This document shows, in pieces, positions 9,882 to 20,825 of a DNA stretch of 64,000 nt (position 1 is its first letter; the number at the start of each line of letters is the position of its first letter). The stretch comes from Ampelomyces quisqualis (lineage: Eukaryota; Ascomycota; Dothideomycetes; Pleosporales; Phaeosphaeriaceae). The position numbers and the translations under genes are program-made. The notes beneath the pieces were generated by a model. It saw only the letters and a list, made by a program, of their open reading frames with translations, was not told the DNA's origin and searched no databases. The DNA lies in NCBI GenBank assembly GCA_018398575.1, contig JAGTXZ010000010.1, positions 1,488,001-1,552,000 on the forward strand, given 5' to 3'.

Positions 9882-10985
9882 ATGGCGAAGCCCAAGGATG
9901 TGAATGCCCTCATCGAGGTCGCAGAGACGACGCGAAGCCTTCTCACGCACTTCCAATCCTCACTTGCGGCCTCAGAGGGTACGCCTTCGCAACCCCAGAC
10001 AACTGCGACCGAGCTACCGAACCCGCTCGACGCTATCAAGGCCTCGACTACGCTCCTGAAATCGCACACGACGACGCTTTCACTTTTGCTCCTCACACCA
10101 CCTCTCACACCTTCTGCGCTGGTAGCGAAGATCAGCGATGTCAACTCAGGTGCACTTAGCGGCATGGTCGCTGCTGCCTTATACGTACCACCACGTGACC
10201 AAAAAGAGGAAATTATGCGGACAGAGCTGAGATCACGGGTGCGACAGCTTATAGGCACGTGGGCAGATGTGCTTGCCTTAGTCCTGCGCATGGCCCAGAG
10301 CAGGCGAGGCGCAAAGGGCAAGGACGACGGGCCAAGTGCAAGCGAGAAGCAAGATATTCTGTCTGCTACTGGTGTACTGTGGGAAGCCTGCGACGCGCTG
10401 ATCAAGCTCTGTAACGACGGCGTGGTGGCTTTGGTGGTAAAGAAAGCGACTGAGCTAAAGGCAACTTTGGCAGATGCCATTGCCGAGCTGAAGGAGTGGG
10501 GCGAAGACGTTAAAGACGACAATGACGAGCCAGAAGATAGCGACGACGAGGACGACATATTTGCTCCATCGAACAGACTAGGCAAGGACGACAAGGTGCT
10601 GAAGGAGCTGCTGGACAGGAGTGTGAAGAAGTTGAAGCTAGTGAGCATACTATATCAGGCACTGATCAAGAGACGGCTCAAGACATACCCAGCTGCATCT
10701 GCTTCGATCAAGGCAGGGAAGAGTGAAGGAGCCAACGATGCTATGTCGAGTCCTGGCTCGAAGCTTGATGAACTCATGACTCTCCTCAAGGCGATCCCGG
10801 AGACCGTTGACGATCTTGCAAGCGCATTCTACGATCTTGAGGAAGACGTTGTCAAAGAGCTGCTCGAGCAGTGCTGCAAAGAGGCGAAGACTGCCGCCGG
10901 AATCATCAAGCAGAGCTGGGCCGGTGCCGACGACGAATATACTGCATGGTCTCAAAGGTGGACTGATGCATTTGACGCAGCTTAA
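9882..10985 (+). CDS. GCIP / cyclin-D1-binding protein 1 family protein
   Basis: Single exon, 367 aa, start chosen at the ATG in CAACATGGCGA; the same frame is open 21 codons upstream but that extension looks like leader. The protein is largely helical: an N-terminal bundle (about 1-110), a long helix with VRQLIGTWADVLALVLRMAQ (about 120-140), an acidic linker near 215-235 (DDNDEPEDSDDEDDIF), and a C-terminal bundle ending WAGADDEYTAWSQRW. This order and the acidic linker resemble the GCIP (Grap2 and cyclin-D-interacting) family. Animal members bind cyclin D1 and bHLH proteins; the role in fungi is not established. No introns are needed. Confidence 0.7.
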   Translation: MAKPKDVNALIEVAETTRSLLTHFQSSLAASEGTPSQPQTTATELPNPLDAIKASTTLLKSHTTTLSLLLLTPPLTPSALVAKISDVNSGALSGMVAAALYVPPRDQKEEIMRTELRSRVRQLIGTWADVLALVLRMAQSRRGAKGKDDGPSASEKQDILSATGVLWEACDALIKLCNDGVVALVVKKATELKATLADAIAELKEWGEDVKDDNDEPEDSDDEDDIFAPSNRLGKDDKVLKELLDRSVKKLKLVSILYQALIKRRLKTYPAASASIKAGKSEGANDAMSSPGSKLDELMTLLKAIPETVDDLASAFYDLEEDVVKELLEQCCKEAKTAAGIIKQSWAGADDEYTAWSQRWTDAFDAA

Positions 10986-11151
10986 GCCGGCGCATGGACA
11001 GAGACAACAAAAATCGGCAACCATGTTTTCAGTGATTCGATTTTGGGTATCAGGAGCTCGCATACGGCACGAGAGAGTGTGCCCACGGAATGCCACATCT
11101 ACGCCCGACTGTAAGAGTCATTACTCGTGTATCCTCTCCTGTGATCCTACT

Positions 11152-11766
11152 TTACAAAGCGAGGGCCATTCCCATAGCAACAGCACCCATACCGGCGAAA
11201 GTACCAATGGCACCACCAGTGCTCTGAGCAGAGGCACCAGTTCCAGAAGCGGCGGGTGTGCGAGACGCACTAGCAACGTTGGTTCCGCTGAGGCCTGAAG
11301 TGGCGCGGGTGGCAGCAGACGAGGCACCGGAGGTAGGAAGGGCAGTCCCGACGTCGGAGAGGGTGACGCCGGCGGCAGCGCAGAGGTTTGAGAGGGCGGG
11401 CGCAATCCCTAAACGTTGTCATTACGTGACACTCTTGGAGTGTGTTGAAGTTGGAGGAGAGAACATACTGGCGAGGTCATCGGCGCTGCATCGCGAAGGA
11501 GTGCATTGCAGGAGCGAGTTTGTAATGGCCTGGCTACCAGTTGTGCACTGGCACCTGACATCCGAGAGACTGCAGCCAGAACCCTGGATGGCGGTCGCGA
11601 AGCAGGGAATCTATCATCAGTTTAATCAGCATTGTGTGCAGAAGATGTATCGCGCAGTCGAAAAATGTATACATACAGCGCAGCTAGGCACGGTGCTCAA
11701 ATCCTGAGCAGCAACGAAAGCGAATGACGTCGCGAAAGCAACAATGGCGGAGGTAGTGAAGCGCAT
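11152..11766 (-). CDS. CFEM-domain GPI-anchored cell-surface protein
   Basis: CDS complement(join(11152..11408, 11469..11610, 11677..11766)), 162 aa; introns 66 nt (GTATGT...GATAG) and 60 nt (GTATGT...TTTAG). Residues 1-20 are a signal peptide (MRFTTSAIVAFATSFAFVAA). The CFEM domain follows with eight cysteines in family spacing: VPSC/IPCF, GSGCSLSDVRCQC, LLQC/SRC, SNLC. A Ser/Thr/Ala/Gly-rich stalk (about 95-145) leads to a hydrophobic C-terminus (GTFAGMGAVAMGMALAL) that fits a GPI-attachment signal. Family knowledge: fungal CFEM proteins sit in the wall or plasma membrane; some bind haem or iron, others act in host contact. The Asp in SLSD is at the place of the axial haem ligand in haem-binding members. 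Which role applies here is unknown. Confidence 0.9.
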
Positions 11767-13495
11767 GGTGATAGCTTTTGGTGGTTACTTGGGTACGATC
11801 GCAAGAGTATGTGATAAGAATTAAGAAGCTGTGTATATATACTCAAGTGAGTGTGTCTCTTTGAAAAAGCAATGGTCGTTTTCATTCCGGGACTTTTGAA
11901 ACTTTATATGCATGCCCCAACTCCATGCGCTACACAAGGCTATTTCCACGATTCATGGGTAGCACGCCGAACCCGAACCATACCACGCTACACTGGACCG
12001 TCGAATGGGCATCCGCGGACCGCAAGCGCAAGGTTTGAGACGGCGTTGTGAGCGATTGGGGAGGGGAAATGGGGCATAAGGGCCGAGGCTTCTTTGTTCG
12101 AGTCCAACAACTGCTTTCGGAAGCTGTCTGCAGGCGAGGAAGGGCACAGAGTGCAGAGAGGAAAGAAATGAATGACAGACACACAAACCCTTGTGATTCT
12201 ACTGTTGTAACTTGTGCGACAGATTTCTAGATGCAGTGTGGAGGAGATGCTTCTCGATGTTGCCTCTTGTCTATTCAAACGGATGACAACACTGGCCATC
12301 CCACTGCCCTTCGCCATCGGATGCGGGTACACGGGTTTCCGTAACAGATCCATCACTTCTATCTATCATGTAACATGCAGGGCTGCTGCCAACACTGTCT
12401 TCAAAGTTGTTTCCACATCACATAGAACCATGTGTGTTTGTTGGCTGTGGATCTCCTCGGGTGCCGTCGCGAGGTTAGGATACTGTGGGACCGGCTTTCG
12501 AAACGTGCGCGGCGATCTGCATATCGTGTGTGGTAGTACAGTGCCGAGTTTGCCTGATAAGACCCTTTCCTGCACGTCTCTGAGAGATTGCAGCTTCTGC
12601 CCGAAGCGTTATTGTCTGATCAATTCTACGATTTCATTATTGAGCCCTCGGCATTCTTCCATCCCGATAATTCGAATAATAAGGATGTTATCTAGACAAC
12701 CACCCGTTTAGCCCCGTGCAAGCGGCAGCGGCGAGTTCAACTACCGTAGATCTAACTCCGCGCTACCATGTATACACTTTTTGTCACGAGTTTCGGGACC
12801 TGCAGGCGCCACTGGCGCCAATGCACAGGGGGAGCTTATCGTGGCCGCTGTGTGCATGACCCAGGCCAGAGTGGCTGCGGTACCGCGCGGCGCGGGTTCT
12901 TGACGTTGATGCAGGGAAAAGAGTTCGCTGTCTAGAGCATTTTGCTTGTGCGGTTCCTTGGTTACAACTACGTCAGCGTACTGTAGCTCACGATTTGCGT
13001 CCCGAGGGTGGTGAGTGGCTGGTTGCGCAACATCTGGTTTACCAATAATTAGACACTTGAGCGTCGTTGTCTACGCAACAAATGCCATTTAGCTAATGCT
13101 TCGACACGGCTAACATACTCGGACTGAGTAGTGGCAAACTAATGCTACAATTCCAAGAAACATTTCAAGGAACGACCCTTTCCATGCCCCGAATGTACTC
13201 AGACTGTTGCCAGCCTAATTAACAGCAACGTCCGACCCGAAGTCAGGTCTGCACTCTTCGCGAAAAAAACGCTCCAGTCAAACTTCCACATAAGCTCGGT
13301 ACCCTATTTTCGATCGTAGAAGCTGAAATCGCAGGGATGGGGAGAGGTATATTGCTAAAGAGACGAAAAAATCTTCGCAAATTGAAGGGTTTAGGGAATA
13401 GAAATGAAGGAAAAAGACGTAAATGCTGCAAGAACGCCAGTGATGTGAGGTATTTTCATGTAACCACCATAAGGAAGTGAGACAGTATTCAATCA
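11767..13495. other. Long intergenic region upstream of the CFEM gene
   Basis: About 1.7 kb between the CFEM start and the 3' end of the next minus-strand gene. Composition is normal, without RIP. The only long frame (12214..12711, plus, non-ATG start) has Cys- and Ser-rich nondescript sequence and looks spurious. Such a long upstream region could carry regulatory sites for the secreted protein, but I recognise none apart from the TATA box. Confidence 0.35.
11833..11842 (-). promoter_or_regulatory. TATA box of the CFEM gene
   Basis: GTATATATAC lies 67-76 bp upstream of the CFEM start codon, at a plausible distance for a TATA box with a short leader. The element is nearly palindromic, so its strand comes from context. 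Confidence 0.5.
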
Positions 13496-16400
13496 TCAAA
13501 ACATTGCACCGTCCATTGGCCGTTGGGCCACGAGCGGCTCGTGTAATGGTCGTGGAGGGGAGTTGTTGCGACCAGCGAACCCTCCCTGTGGTAAGGCGAG
13601 TGACGGACCAGGTTGCGCTTGTGCTTGGCCGCGCAGACTCTTGCCTTCACTCGACGTCTTTCGCAGCTTTTTCTTCACTTGGGGAGCTGGGCTGGGCAGC
13701 GCATCAAACGAATTAGTGCGTGCTGGCTCGGCGAACGGCGCTGGCGGAGCATCGAAGCCGGGCTGGATCGCCGGATCATATGGGTTGTGGTTCTCAGCTC
13801 CAGACCTGCCGAAGCCGAACCTCTTGCGCATGGGATTGATCGGAGGGACTGGTGGCACATTGTACTCGATACCGTTTTTCAGCGATGCACCTGCTGGGAG
13901 GTTGACCGTATCAATGACAGATGTCGTGGACAGGAAGACCGGTTCCGATATGTCGGACTTGGCGACCGATTTCTTTCGAAGCATGCCCTGTCTGATTTGC
14001 ATGGTACTTGGGTTGAAAGCAGCTGCATTGGGTGAAGTAGGATTCGAGACTGGCGGCGTATGATTCGCAGAGAACAGAGGTATTGGCGATGGTAGCGAAT
14101 TGTTGTAGCCGCCAGGAGATGCACGAGGCGAGATGGGTATGCCTGGGGAGTATTTGGGAAGACCCGGGCGCGGCGAAGCACTGCCTGATGCTGTGCCTGT
14201 CTGGATAGGTTGCAAGTGCTTAGACTCGAAGTAGTTCGCAGCCGTGGTCCTGCTGTTGCTGCGCGATCTTATTCGTCCTTGACTGTCCAGAGATGGTCGT
14301 TCGGCCGGGAGTGGAGGCGTAGCGTTGGCAACGTATCCAGGCATCGAAGGAAGTGTGTTGGGTGGATAAGCGCCCCTCGTTCCTTCAGACATGGCTTGGT
14401 CGAGATCGTCGCGGTATTCGCCCGGACGACTACGCGACCGTCCAATGGAAGTTCCAGAGCCAGAGCGGTCCCGCGATGAGCTGTGGTTTGACACTGATGG
14501 TGAACTGCCCGACGGTCGGCCAATGCGGCTGCTGTCAGTGCCTGACCGCTGCCGGTTTGCTGATTCACGCTGGGCATCTTGCTCGCTTTGCTGCAGCACG
14601 CGAGACGTTTTCGTCCTCAAAGCGGGCATCTCAGGTCGAAGTTGATCAGACATGGAGAGCCCGGCCAAAGATGTACTGCTCGCGTTGCGTGAGGCGCTCC
14701 CAAGGGTGAACTTTTTGGGTAGCCTGGTAGGCAGCTCGGGGTGTCGGTCGACGGTTGCGAAGGATTCTCGGCTTGATTTGGCTCGAAGCATGTTGAGAGC
14801 ATTCTTGAGGCCACCAGAAGAGCTGGAAGCAGGTGCAGGGCTCGTAGATCGACCTTCGGCTCTCGCGCGAAGGTTTTCTTGAATAACTCGTTGTCGCTGT
14901 GCAAGATCTCTCTGAAAGGCTTCGTGGTCAGCTTCGGTTTCGTTGCTCGCAACACGTTCATGTGTTCGCTTCGGGGTCAAGTCCCACTGGAAACCAGGAT
15001 CTGTTGTTTCCGACGTCAAGTTTAAATCCTGGGCTTTGGCATTCGGGCCCTCGACAGGGCTGACAGGGCTGAAGCTACGATGATCGTCACGATATGGGTT
15101 GTCAAGATCATCTAGATCCCACGGGTTGGAGTGGCTGTAGATAGATGGCGCAGGTTCAATGTTCTCAGATTCAGGCTGCCGAGACTGCAGGCCAATGTCC
15201 TGACTGCGCAGGGGCAGACCGGCAGGAGTGGTCGCTGAAGGACTCATCAAGGCCTGATCAGCCTCACCGTAATTCGACGAGACGTTGCTGACGTTGCGAA
15301 GATGCTGTAGGATGAGGCCGCTGAGGCCGCTGTTATCTGGTCCGTGGGTGAGCGAGTCGACATCTGCACCATGGAGCCTAGGGGAAACGTCTGGCTGCGG
15401 AATATCACGAGACGGCCACCTTTGTTGCTGGAAATGTTCTTCTGGGGCAGCACGTGATGCATTTTTGGACCTTAGCGCTGGGTGCTCGAGCAGTGAAGGC
15501 GCCGGTCCAGTGGCAGTGGGGAGGTTTTCGAATCGACGTGCTGGCTCCAATGCTCGTACGACAGCTGTGTCCAAAGCTTCCTGCTCGTCATCGCTAGACT
15601 CCCGGGAGAAGAAGAAAGTGGCTCCATCGCACGATGGGTCGGGCTTTGGAGATGGCTGCTCTGGTCGTGGGGAGGGTGAAGTAGGTGTAGCTGGACCTGC
15701 AACCTTCATTTGGTTTGCAGCGGCTTGGAACCTCGAGAAGGCAGATGGTGGTGGATTGGGCTCTTCTGATGACCCAGGGCGCTGCTGATCCGTGCAGACA
15801 GATTCGGCACGCTTTGTCTTCTCTTGCTCAGCACGTTCGCGAAGCGTGGGCTTTCGTGGAGGGGAGCGTTCTCCTTTGGGCACTGGTACTTCTGGAATGT
15901 CCTTTTCTCGGTGTAGGTGCCGCAATCGCTCGGCGTACTGCTGCTCGCTGAAGGCCTGTTTGGGTTTGTTGAATGCGCCCATGGCTGTAGCCTTTCCACG
16001 ATCGTTGGGCTGAAGTGCGGCATTGAGAGCCAAAGCGTCTTCGCTGTCGCTCAAGACCGGACTGGCTAGCGATGGTGACTGGGGTCGAGTGAGGACCGGG
16101 CTGGACCCAGCGGATGAGTTATTCCTGCTCACAGCAGGTTGCGTGAAGGGGGTTGGACTCTCCGCTCGGAAAGGGGCCCCTCTGTTGAACCTGTCATTGA
16201 GGTTCGTCGTGGACCTGGCTTGGAATGGTATTGGAGGTGTTGATCGACCTGTTGGTGCACGCGCTCTTTGAATTGAGTTCAGGCGACTCATGGCAGACGA
16301 TTGTTGCTCTTGGATATGCAGGTCCAGACCTTGATCGTACAGACGTCGCGCTTTTGTGGTCGGGCGCCCCGTCTCAGGGAGCGAGATGGGCCCGGTGAAG

Positions 16401-17164
16401 GTTGGGCGCGAGGGCGAAGAGACAGGTACGGCACTTGCACCCTGGGAGGCAATGGACGTGGCCGCCGTGGACGTGCGAGTGTCTAGAGTGCCCGAATTGG
16501 ACGATGACGAGGTCTCCCGCTTCCGACTCAGGGCCGAAGGGCTGAATGGTTCAGACGGCTGACCGTTCTGCTCCTCCTCTTGCTGCCTCAGTCTGTCCTT
16601 CTCCTCCTGTCGCAGCTTCTGGTAAGCGGACATGTTCACGTCGTCATCGTAGAGGGTGCGTCCCAATCCTTTGGAGCTGTTGTTTGAAATCATGTAAATT
16701 TTTTGGCGTCCTCCAAACAAGACATTGCCCTCACCAGGTCGAGCGCGGGTCATGATGCTCCCAGAGCCATCATCGTCGTCCCTGCTGTCGAACGAGTTCT
16801 GGCGTTGGTTGGCGAAGGGTGGGCGAACGGAGCCTTTGAGGGAAGAAACCTCGGCGATGTCTGGAAGCCCTCCAGGGATGAAGCCGAATTCGTGGAGTCG
16901 CGACTGGCGCTTGGGGAGCAGGACGCTGTCGTCACACGCCTTTCCAATTTTGGAGCTGGGGTCGTCTTGTTCTCGCAACATGCTAAAGCGCGTGGACAAA
17001 CCTGGCATAATCAGGCTGGTCCGGAAGTCGTCGACCTTGGGGAGTGCGGCATCGAGGTTGAATGCTGGCTTGACTTCTTCCTGTCCCTTCCTGCCCTTCT
17101 TTGCCTTCTTTGCGCCCGCCGGCTCGTCCCCCCCGTCCTTTTTTCTTGTCAACCATCGATTCAT
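13496..17164 (-). CDS. Large disordered Ser/Pro-rich protein, function unknown
   Basis: Uninterrupted 1222-codon frame. The start MNRWLTRKKDGGDEP is the first ATG and is followed by a Lys-rich patch. Residues about 35-100 look ordered and conserved in style (VDDFRTSLIMPGLSTRFSML, then DDSVLLPKRQSRLHEFGF). A charged helix lies near 180-200 (YQKLRQEEKDRLRQQEEEQ). Most of the rest is low complexity, rich in Ser, Pro, Arg and Asn, with many RSxS-type patches that could be kinase sites. I believe proteins like this occur across Pezizomycotina but cannot name a family or function. It shows no membrane segments or signal peptide. The 5' flank carries AG-rich tracts. Confidence 0.8.
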   Translation of the reverse strand: MNRWLTRKKDGGDEPAGAKKAKKGRKGQEEVKPAFNLDAALPKVDDFRTSLIMPGLSTRFSMLREQDDPSSKIGKACDDSVLLPKRQSRLHEFGFIPGGLPDIAEVSSLKGSVRPPFANQRQNSFDSRDDDDGSGSIMTRARPGEGNVLFGGRQKIYMISNNSSKGLGRTLYDDDVNMSAYQKLRQEEKDRLRQQEEEQNGQPSEPFSPSALSRKRETSSSSNSGTLDTRTSTAATSIASQGASAVPVSSPSRPTFTGPISLPETGRPTTKARRLYDQGLDLHIQEQQSSAMSRLNSIQRARAPTGRSTPPIPFQARSTTNLNDRFNRGAPFRAESPTPFTQPAVSRNNSSAGSSPVLTRPQSPSLASPVLSDSEDALALNAALQPNDRGKATAMGAFNKPKQAFSEQQYAERLRHLHREKDIPEVPVPKGERSPPRKPTLRERAEQEKTKRAESVCTDQQRPGSSEEPNPPPSAFSRFQAAANQMKVAGPATPTSPSPRPEQPSPKPDPSCDGATFFFSRESSDDEQEALDTAVVRALEPARRFENLPTATGPAPSLLEHPALRSKNASRAAPEEHFQQQRWPSRDIPQPDVSPRLHGADVDSLTHGPDNSGLSGLILQHLRNVSNVSSNYGEADQALMSPSATTPAGLPLRSQDIGLQSRQPESENIEPAPSIYSHSNPWDLDDLDNPYRDDHRSFSPVSPVEGPNAKAQDLNLTSETTDPGFQWDLTPKRTHERVASNETEADHEAFQRDLAQRQRVIQENLRARAEGRSTSPAPASSSSGGLKNALNMLRAKSSRESFATVDRHPELPTRLPKKFTLGSASRNASSTSLAGLSMSDQLRPEMPALRTKTSRVLQQSEQDAQRESANRQRSGTDSSRIGRPSGSSPSVSNHSSSRDRSGSGTSIGRSRSRPGEYRDDLDQAMSEGTRGAYPPNTLPSMPGYVANATPPLPAERPSLDSQGRIRSRSNSRTTAANYFESKHLQPIQTGTASGSASPRPGLPKYSPGIPISPRASPGGYNNSLPSPIPLFSANHTPPVSNPTSPNAAAFNPSTMQIRQGMLRKKSVAKSDISEPVFLSTTSVIDTVNLPAGASLKNGIEYNVPPVPPINPMRKRFGFGRSGAENHNPYDPAIQPGFDAPPAPFAEPARTNSFDALPSPAPQVKKKLRKTSSEGKSLRGQAQAQPGPSLALPQGGFAGRNNSPPRPLHEPLVAQRPMDGAMF

Positions 17165-18381
17165 GGTGAGGTGGCGAGCGTTAGCCCCGCAGGACTACTC
17201 TACGGTGGTGGTGTGCAGTGTGGTCGATTTTGGGGTGCAGCTCAGGCGTGCTGGACTGGTTGTTGCGACGAGTTTTCACCGTCAAGTTAGGCAAATGCTG
17301 GTTGGTGGGTCTTGACGGGCGACAGGCAGGTACGCTAGGTAGGTCTGTCACTTGTGCACGTGACCCGCAGATGTGCAGGCACAGAGAGGCGCGTCGGTCC
17401 AACGAGGCAGGCGCGCTGTCCATGTAGCGGCGGACACGAACGACGATATAAGCGGGCTCAACCCGAAGTGGCAATGGCCAGGAATGCGTGTGGCAGTGCG
17501 TGCGAACGATGGGAAAACAACGGGTGTTGTGTGGGTACTAGGTAGGTGGTCGAGGGCTCAAGGAGAGGGAGGGCGAGTGGGTCGGCTTGCGGAAGAATGG
17601 GAAATGTCTAAACAGTCGATGATGGCAGGCTAGCAAGGAGCGTGTAGGGCTGGGACAGACAGCAGAACAGGGGGAAGGAGCGAGGCGCACGCGCGCTGCG
17701 GGTGTGCGGGTGGTGAAGGACAGCAAGGCGGAGGGAGAGATGCACACATACATGTCCCCTCAGGCCCCAGGGAGCGTCGGGCCATTCGACCAGGACAAGG
17801 GTCATGCCTCATTTCCGCACTGCACTGCACGGCACGGGCACACGTCAGCCTGCCAGGCTCCAGGCTCTACGGAGTACGGGACAGTACCGAGTAGGCCTTC
17901 ACAGCCCGTACGGAGCAGGCCCCACGGTCTTGTCCAGCCAAAATGTAAAACCCGGGCGACGTGAAGAAACGCATTGCCAAGCAGCCAGAGCGTCCCCAAA
18001 CGGGCGCTAGACAGGTGGGTATATCCGTAGGTAACGGTGCGTCGCGCATTCCTTGCTGTGTGCCGATAAACAAAAACAACAGCTGCACCCAATCACCGCA
18101 CTGCACTGCCCTGAAAGGCGCGTTACGTTGCCTAGGGCCTCAGGTGCTGGTGCTCAGGTGCTGCCAGCTGCACCGTCCGCTCTTCTCCGTGCATGTGTCA
18201 CGTGGGCTGGAGTCTGCATGCAACAGTGCATGTGCTTTTGGACTTGGCCTGCTTTCTCTTGCGCTAGTGACTAGTCCCGTGGTCCGTACCTGCAGTCCGC
18301 CATTTCGACCACGTGACGCAAAGTGCACTGGTACCTATGTAATCTCACACATGGCCGTCTCCCGGCTAGCTTGCGCCCATC
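17165..18381. other. Intergenic: upstream of the large disordered-protein gene, HOM6 3' flank
   Basis: Contains purine-rich GGGAGA-like tracts (about 17550-17750) and three CACGTG palindromes (17357..17362, 18199..18204, 18310..18315), the core bound by bHLH factors. Many short frames occur, but none shows a family signature. Confidence 0.35.
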
Positions 18382-19550
18382 TCAATTCAGCAGCCTCAGC
18401 ACCTTGACCAGATCCGCAGTGACACCCATGGCCGTGACATCCCCACCGGCACCAGCACCTTGAATGATCAATGGGTTGTCGCCATAGCGCTTCGTGTAGA
18501 TTGCCAGCATGTTGTCGCTGCCCTTGAGTGCAGCAATCGGGTCACGCTTGTCAACCTTTTCCAGGCCCACCTTGACCTTGTTGTTTGGTACGTCGACGCT
18601 TCCGACGAATCGAATCACCTTGCCCTCAGACTCGGCCGCTTGTTTGAGCTGGTCCATCTGCCCGTCAAACTCGGGGAGCCGCCGCAGGAACTCGTCGCCA
18701 GAGGAGCATGATTCGAGCTCTTTGGGGATGAGTGATTGTACAGGGAAACTGCTTGGCGATTCCACGGGGAGTCCTGCCAGGCGGGCCAGTATGGTCAATT
18801 TCCGTGCAACATCCAGGCCATTGAGGTCGTCGCGCGCATCGGGCTCTGTGTAGCCCTTGTCCTTTGCGTTTGTGACTTCGGCGGAGAATGGCCCGCCTCC
18901 ACCGCTGGTAGGCTGGAAGGAATTGAACAGGAAGCTCATAGTGCCACTAAAGACACCTTCGATCTTGTGCACCTCGTCTCCAGTCTCGACGAGATCCTTG
19001 AGTGTCGAGATGACGGGTAGTCCGGCGCCTACCGACGACTCGTGGAAGACGTAGCCCCCCGTGCCACTCCCATTCGAGGCCGCCTTGAAGATGCTAGTCC
19101 ACAGCTCGTAGCTGCCCGAAAACGCCTTCTTATTTGGGGTGACGATGCTGATGCCCTTGTGCAGGAACATAGGATAGCTCTCGGCCACATCTTGACTGCT
19201 GGTATTGTCGACGAGCACAACCTTGCCGGGCGCCTTCACCAAGTACTCGCAGAGCTCCGGCAGTGGTAGAGCAGGCTTGGTCGACTTCTGCATCTCAGAC
19301 TCCCAATCGCCGAGTGGTTTGTAGTCGGCATGATATATCGCTTTTTTCGAAGTGCTGAGCCAGATGAGGGGGAGGGAGTGGCGTGTGCCCGGTGCTTGAG
19401 AGAGCCTTGTTGCGAGGCCCGAAAGCTGCGAGAGGAAGCATTTGCCAACACCACCGGCGCCTTGCACAGCGGTTAGCCATCATGGGGTGTGGTCGAGAGC
19501 TCGTGCAACTCACCAATGACGGCGATGAAGACTTGACGCGGCGGGGGCAT
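18382..19550 (-). CDS. HOM6: Homoserine dehydrogenase
   Basis: CDS complement(join(18382..19460, 19514..19550)), 371 aa. A tiny first exon (12 codons plus one base) in a CGCCACCATGC context supplies the beta strand before the NAD(P) loop; the 53-nt intron (GTGAGT...CAAG) splits the loop, giving IGAGGVGKCFLSQL. Further motifs are LVDNTSSQ, TPNKKAFSG, GVFSGTMSFLFNSF and the catalytic stretch KGYTEPDARDDLNGLDVARK, where the family usually has EPDP. Length fits the monofunctional fungal enzyme (about 360-370 aa). Reaction: NAD(P)H-dependent reduction of aspartate semialdehyde to homoserine, the branch point to threonine and methionine, in the cytosol. Upstream lies a 192-bp divergent promoter shared with the next gene. 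Confidence 0.96.
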
Positions 19551-19742
19551 GGTGGCGATTCTGGCGGACGGTTCGGCTTCGAAAAGAGGCTTGTGTAACA
19601 GCTGGTGGCCTGGTGGTCGTTCAACGTGGCGTTCTGGCCTGGCCTGCAATTGGCGGGGCGCCGACATGGCCCGCGCCATGCGTGCCCAACACAACGGCGA
19701 CGCCTGCTCTGCGCCGTTTACTCCATACGGTTTCCCCCCGCC
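19551..19742. promoter_or_regulatory. Shared divergent promoter region, HOM6 / CCDC174-like gene
   Basis: The 192 bp between two outward-pointing start codons must hold or overlap both promoters. I see no TATA box. Confidence 0.4.
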
Positions 19743-20825
19743 ATGTCCTCCCAGGACGCCCACCTGTACGGCGCAAAACCCAGGCCACGGTCCACGGCCA
19801 AGGAGATTTCCAGCTCCAACTCGCTCGCCTTCTCCTCGACGCTTTCCAACCTCATCAAATCATCATCCGCATCAACGCCTACGAATGACGCAAAGACGGC
19901 CGCACGCCGCGCACGGCCCCAGAAGGAAGACGTCTTCCACACGCACAACAAGCATGTCAGGAAACGCGCGCGCAAGGATCTCGAGGACTCGGACGCCACG
20001 CAGAAGCCCCGCGGGCGCACGGTAGAAGAAAAGGGCGAGGATGAAGCTGTCTGGAAGCGGACCAAGCGGCGCATGGAGGAAAAGGCGCGCTTGTACGATG
20101 CGCTGAAGCGCGGTGACGTCGAGGATATGGACGACAAGTATGGCGTCGACTTTGACCGCAAGTGGGCGGAGCAGCAGGCCAAGGGCGGCCCCGACGCGGC
20201 ATCTTCCTCTTCCTCTTCATCCGAGGCCTCAGAGGAGGAGGAACTGGTCGACTACGTGGATGAGTTCGGCCGCACGCGCAAAGGCACCCGTGCAGAGGCC
20301 GCCCGCGAAGAGCGTCGAAAGAGAACCCTCGCAGCCGATGAGCCAGACCGCTTCACCGCGCGCCCCTCGATGCCCACCGACCTCATATACGGCGACGCTG
20401 TCCAGACAAATGCCTTCAATCCCAACGAAACCATCGCCCAGGCCATGGCCGACCTTGCTGCTAACCGCGACAAGGAGCTCACGCCGCCACCAGAACTTCA
20501 CTTCGACGGGAGGGCAGAGGCTCGACAACGAGGCACTGGCTTCATGTACTTCTCCAAGGACGAGGAGGAGCGCCAGGAACAGCTCAAGAACCTGGAAAAG
20601 GAGAGAGAAGAGACGGAGCGTGTCAGGAGGGAGCGCAAGGAGCACATCGACAAGCGGAAGGAAACGATCAGGGAGAAGAAGAAGGCCGTACAGGAAAAGA
20701 GGAGCCAAGGCCAGGCAGAGAGGTTCTTGGACAAGCTGGGCGCGGAAATGTTGCTCGACAACGGGCATGGGGATGAAACCTCAAAGAAGGATTCCGCTGA
20801 CCCACTCAAAACAGACAATTCCTGA
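19743..20825 (+). CDS. CCDC174-like coiled-coil protein (DUF4078 family)
   Basis: Single exon, 360 aa, start MSSQDAHLYGAKPRPRS. The protein is strongly charged: a basic region near 75-100, a helical KRTKRRMEEKARLYDALKRG segment, an acidic patch after a Ser run (about 155-172) followed by VDYVDEFGRTRKGTRAEA, then GTGFMYFSKDEEERQEQLKN and a long Arg/Lys/Glu coiled coil to about 340. The FGRTR and (G)F-Y-FS-DEEER blocks are the hallmarks of the CCDC174 family. Family knowledge: human CCDC174 is nuclear and linked to the exon-junction/splicing machinery; the fungal role is inferred only. The acidic and basic patches fit a nuclear protein. Confidence 0.75.
   Translation: MSSQDAHLYGAKPRPRSTAKEISSSNSLAFSSTLSNLIKSSSASTPTNDAKTAARRARPQKEDVFHTHNKHVRKRARKDLEDSDATQKPRGRTVEEKGEDEAVWKRTKRRMEEKARLYDALKRGDVEDMDDKYGVDFDRKWAEQQAKGGPDAASSSSSSSEASEEEELVDYVDEFGRTRKGTRAEAAREERRKRTLAADEPDRFTARPSMPTDLIYGDAVQTNAFNPNETIAQAMADLAANRDKELTPPPELHFDGRAEARQRGTGFMYFSKDEEERQEQLKNLEKEREETERVRRERKEHIDKRKETIREKKKAVQEKRSQGQAERFLDKLGAEMLLDNGHGDETSKKDSADPLKTDNS

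Noticed and set aside
12214..12711. 165-codon plus-strand open frame upstream of the CFEM gene
   Set aside because: It needs a non-ATG start and shows no domain, no intron signals and no resemblance to a known family; probably chance.
17165..18381. Several overlapping short frames in the GC-rich intergenic region
   Set aside because: All are 60-150 codons, mutually overlapping, low complexity, and without family signatures.
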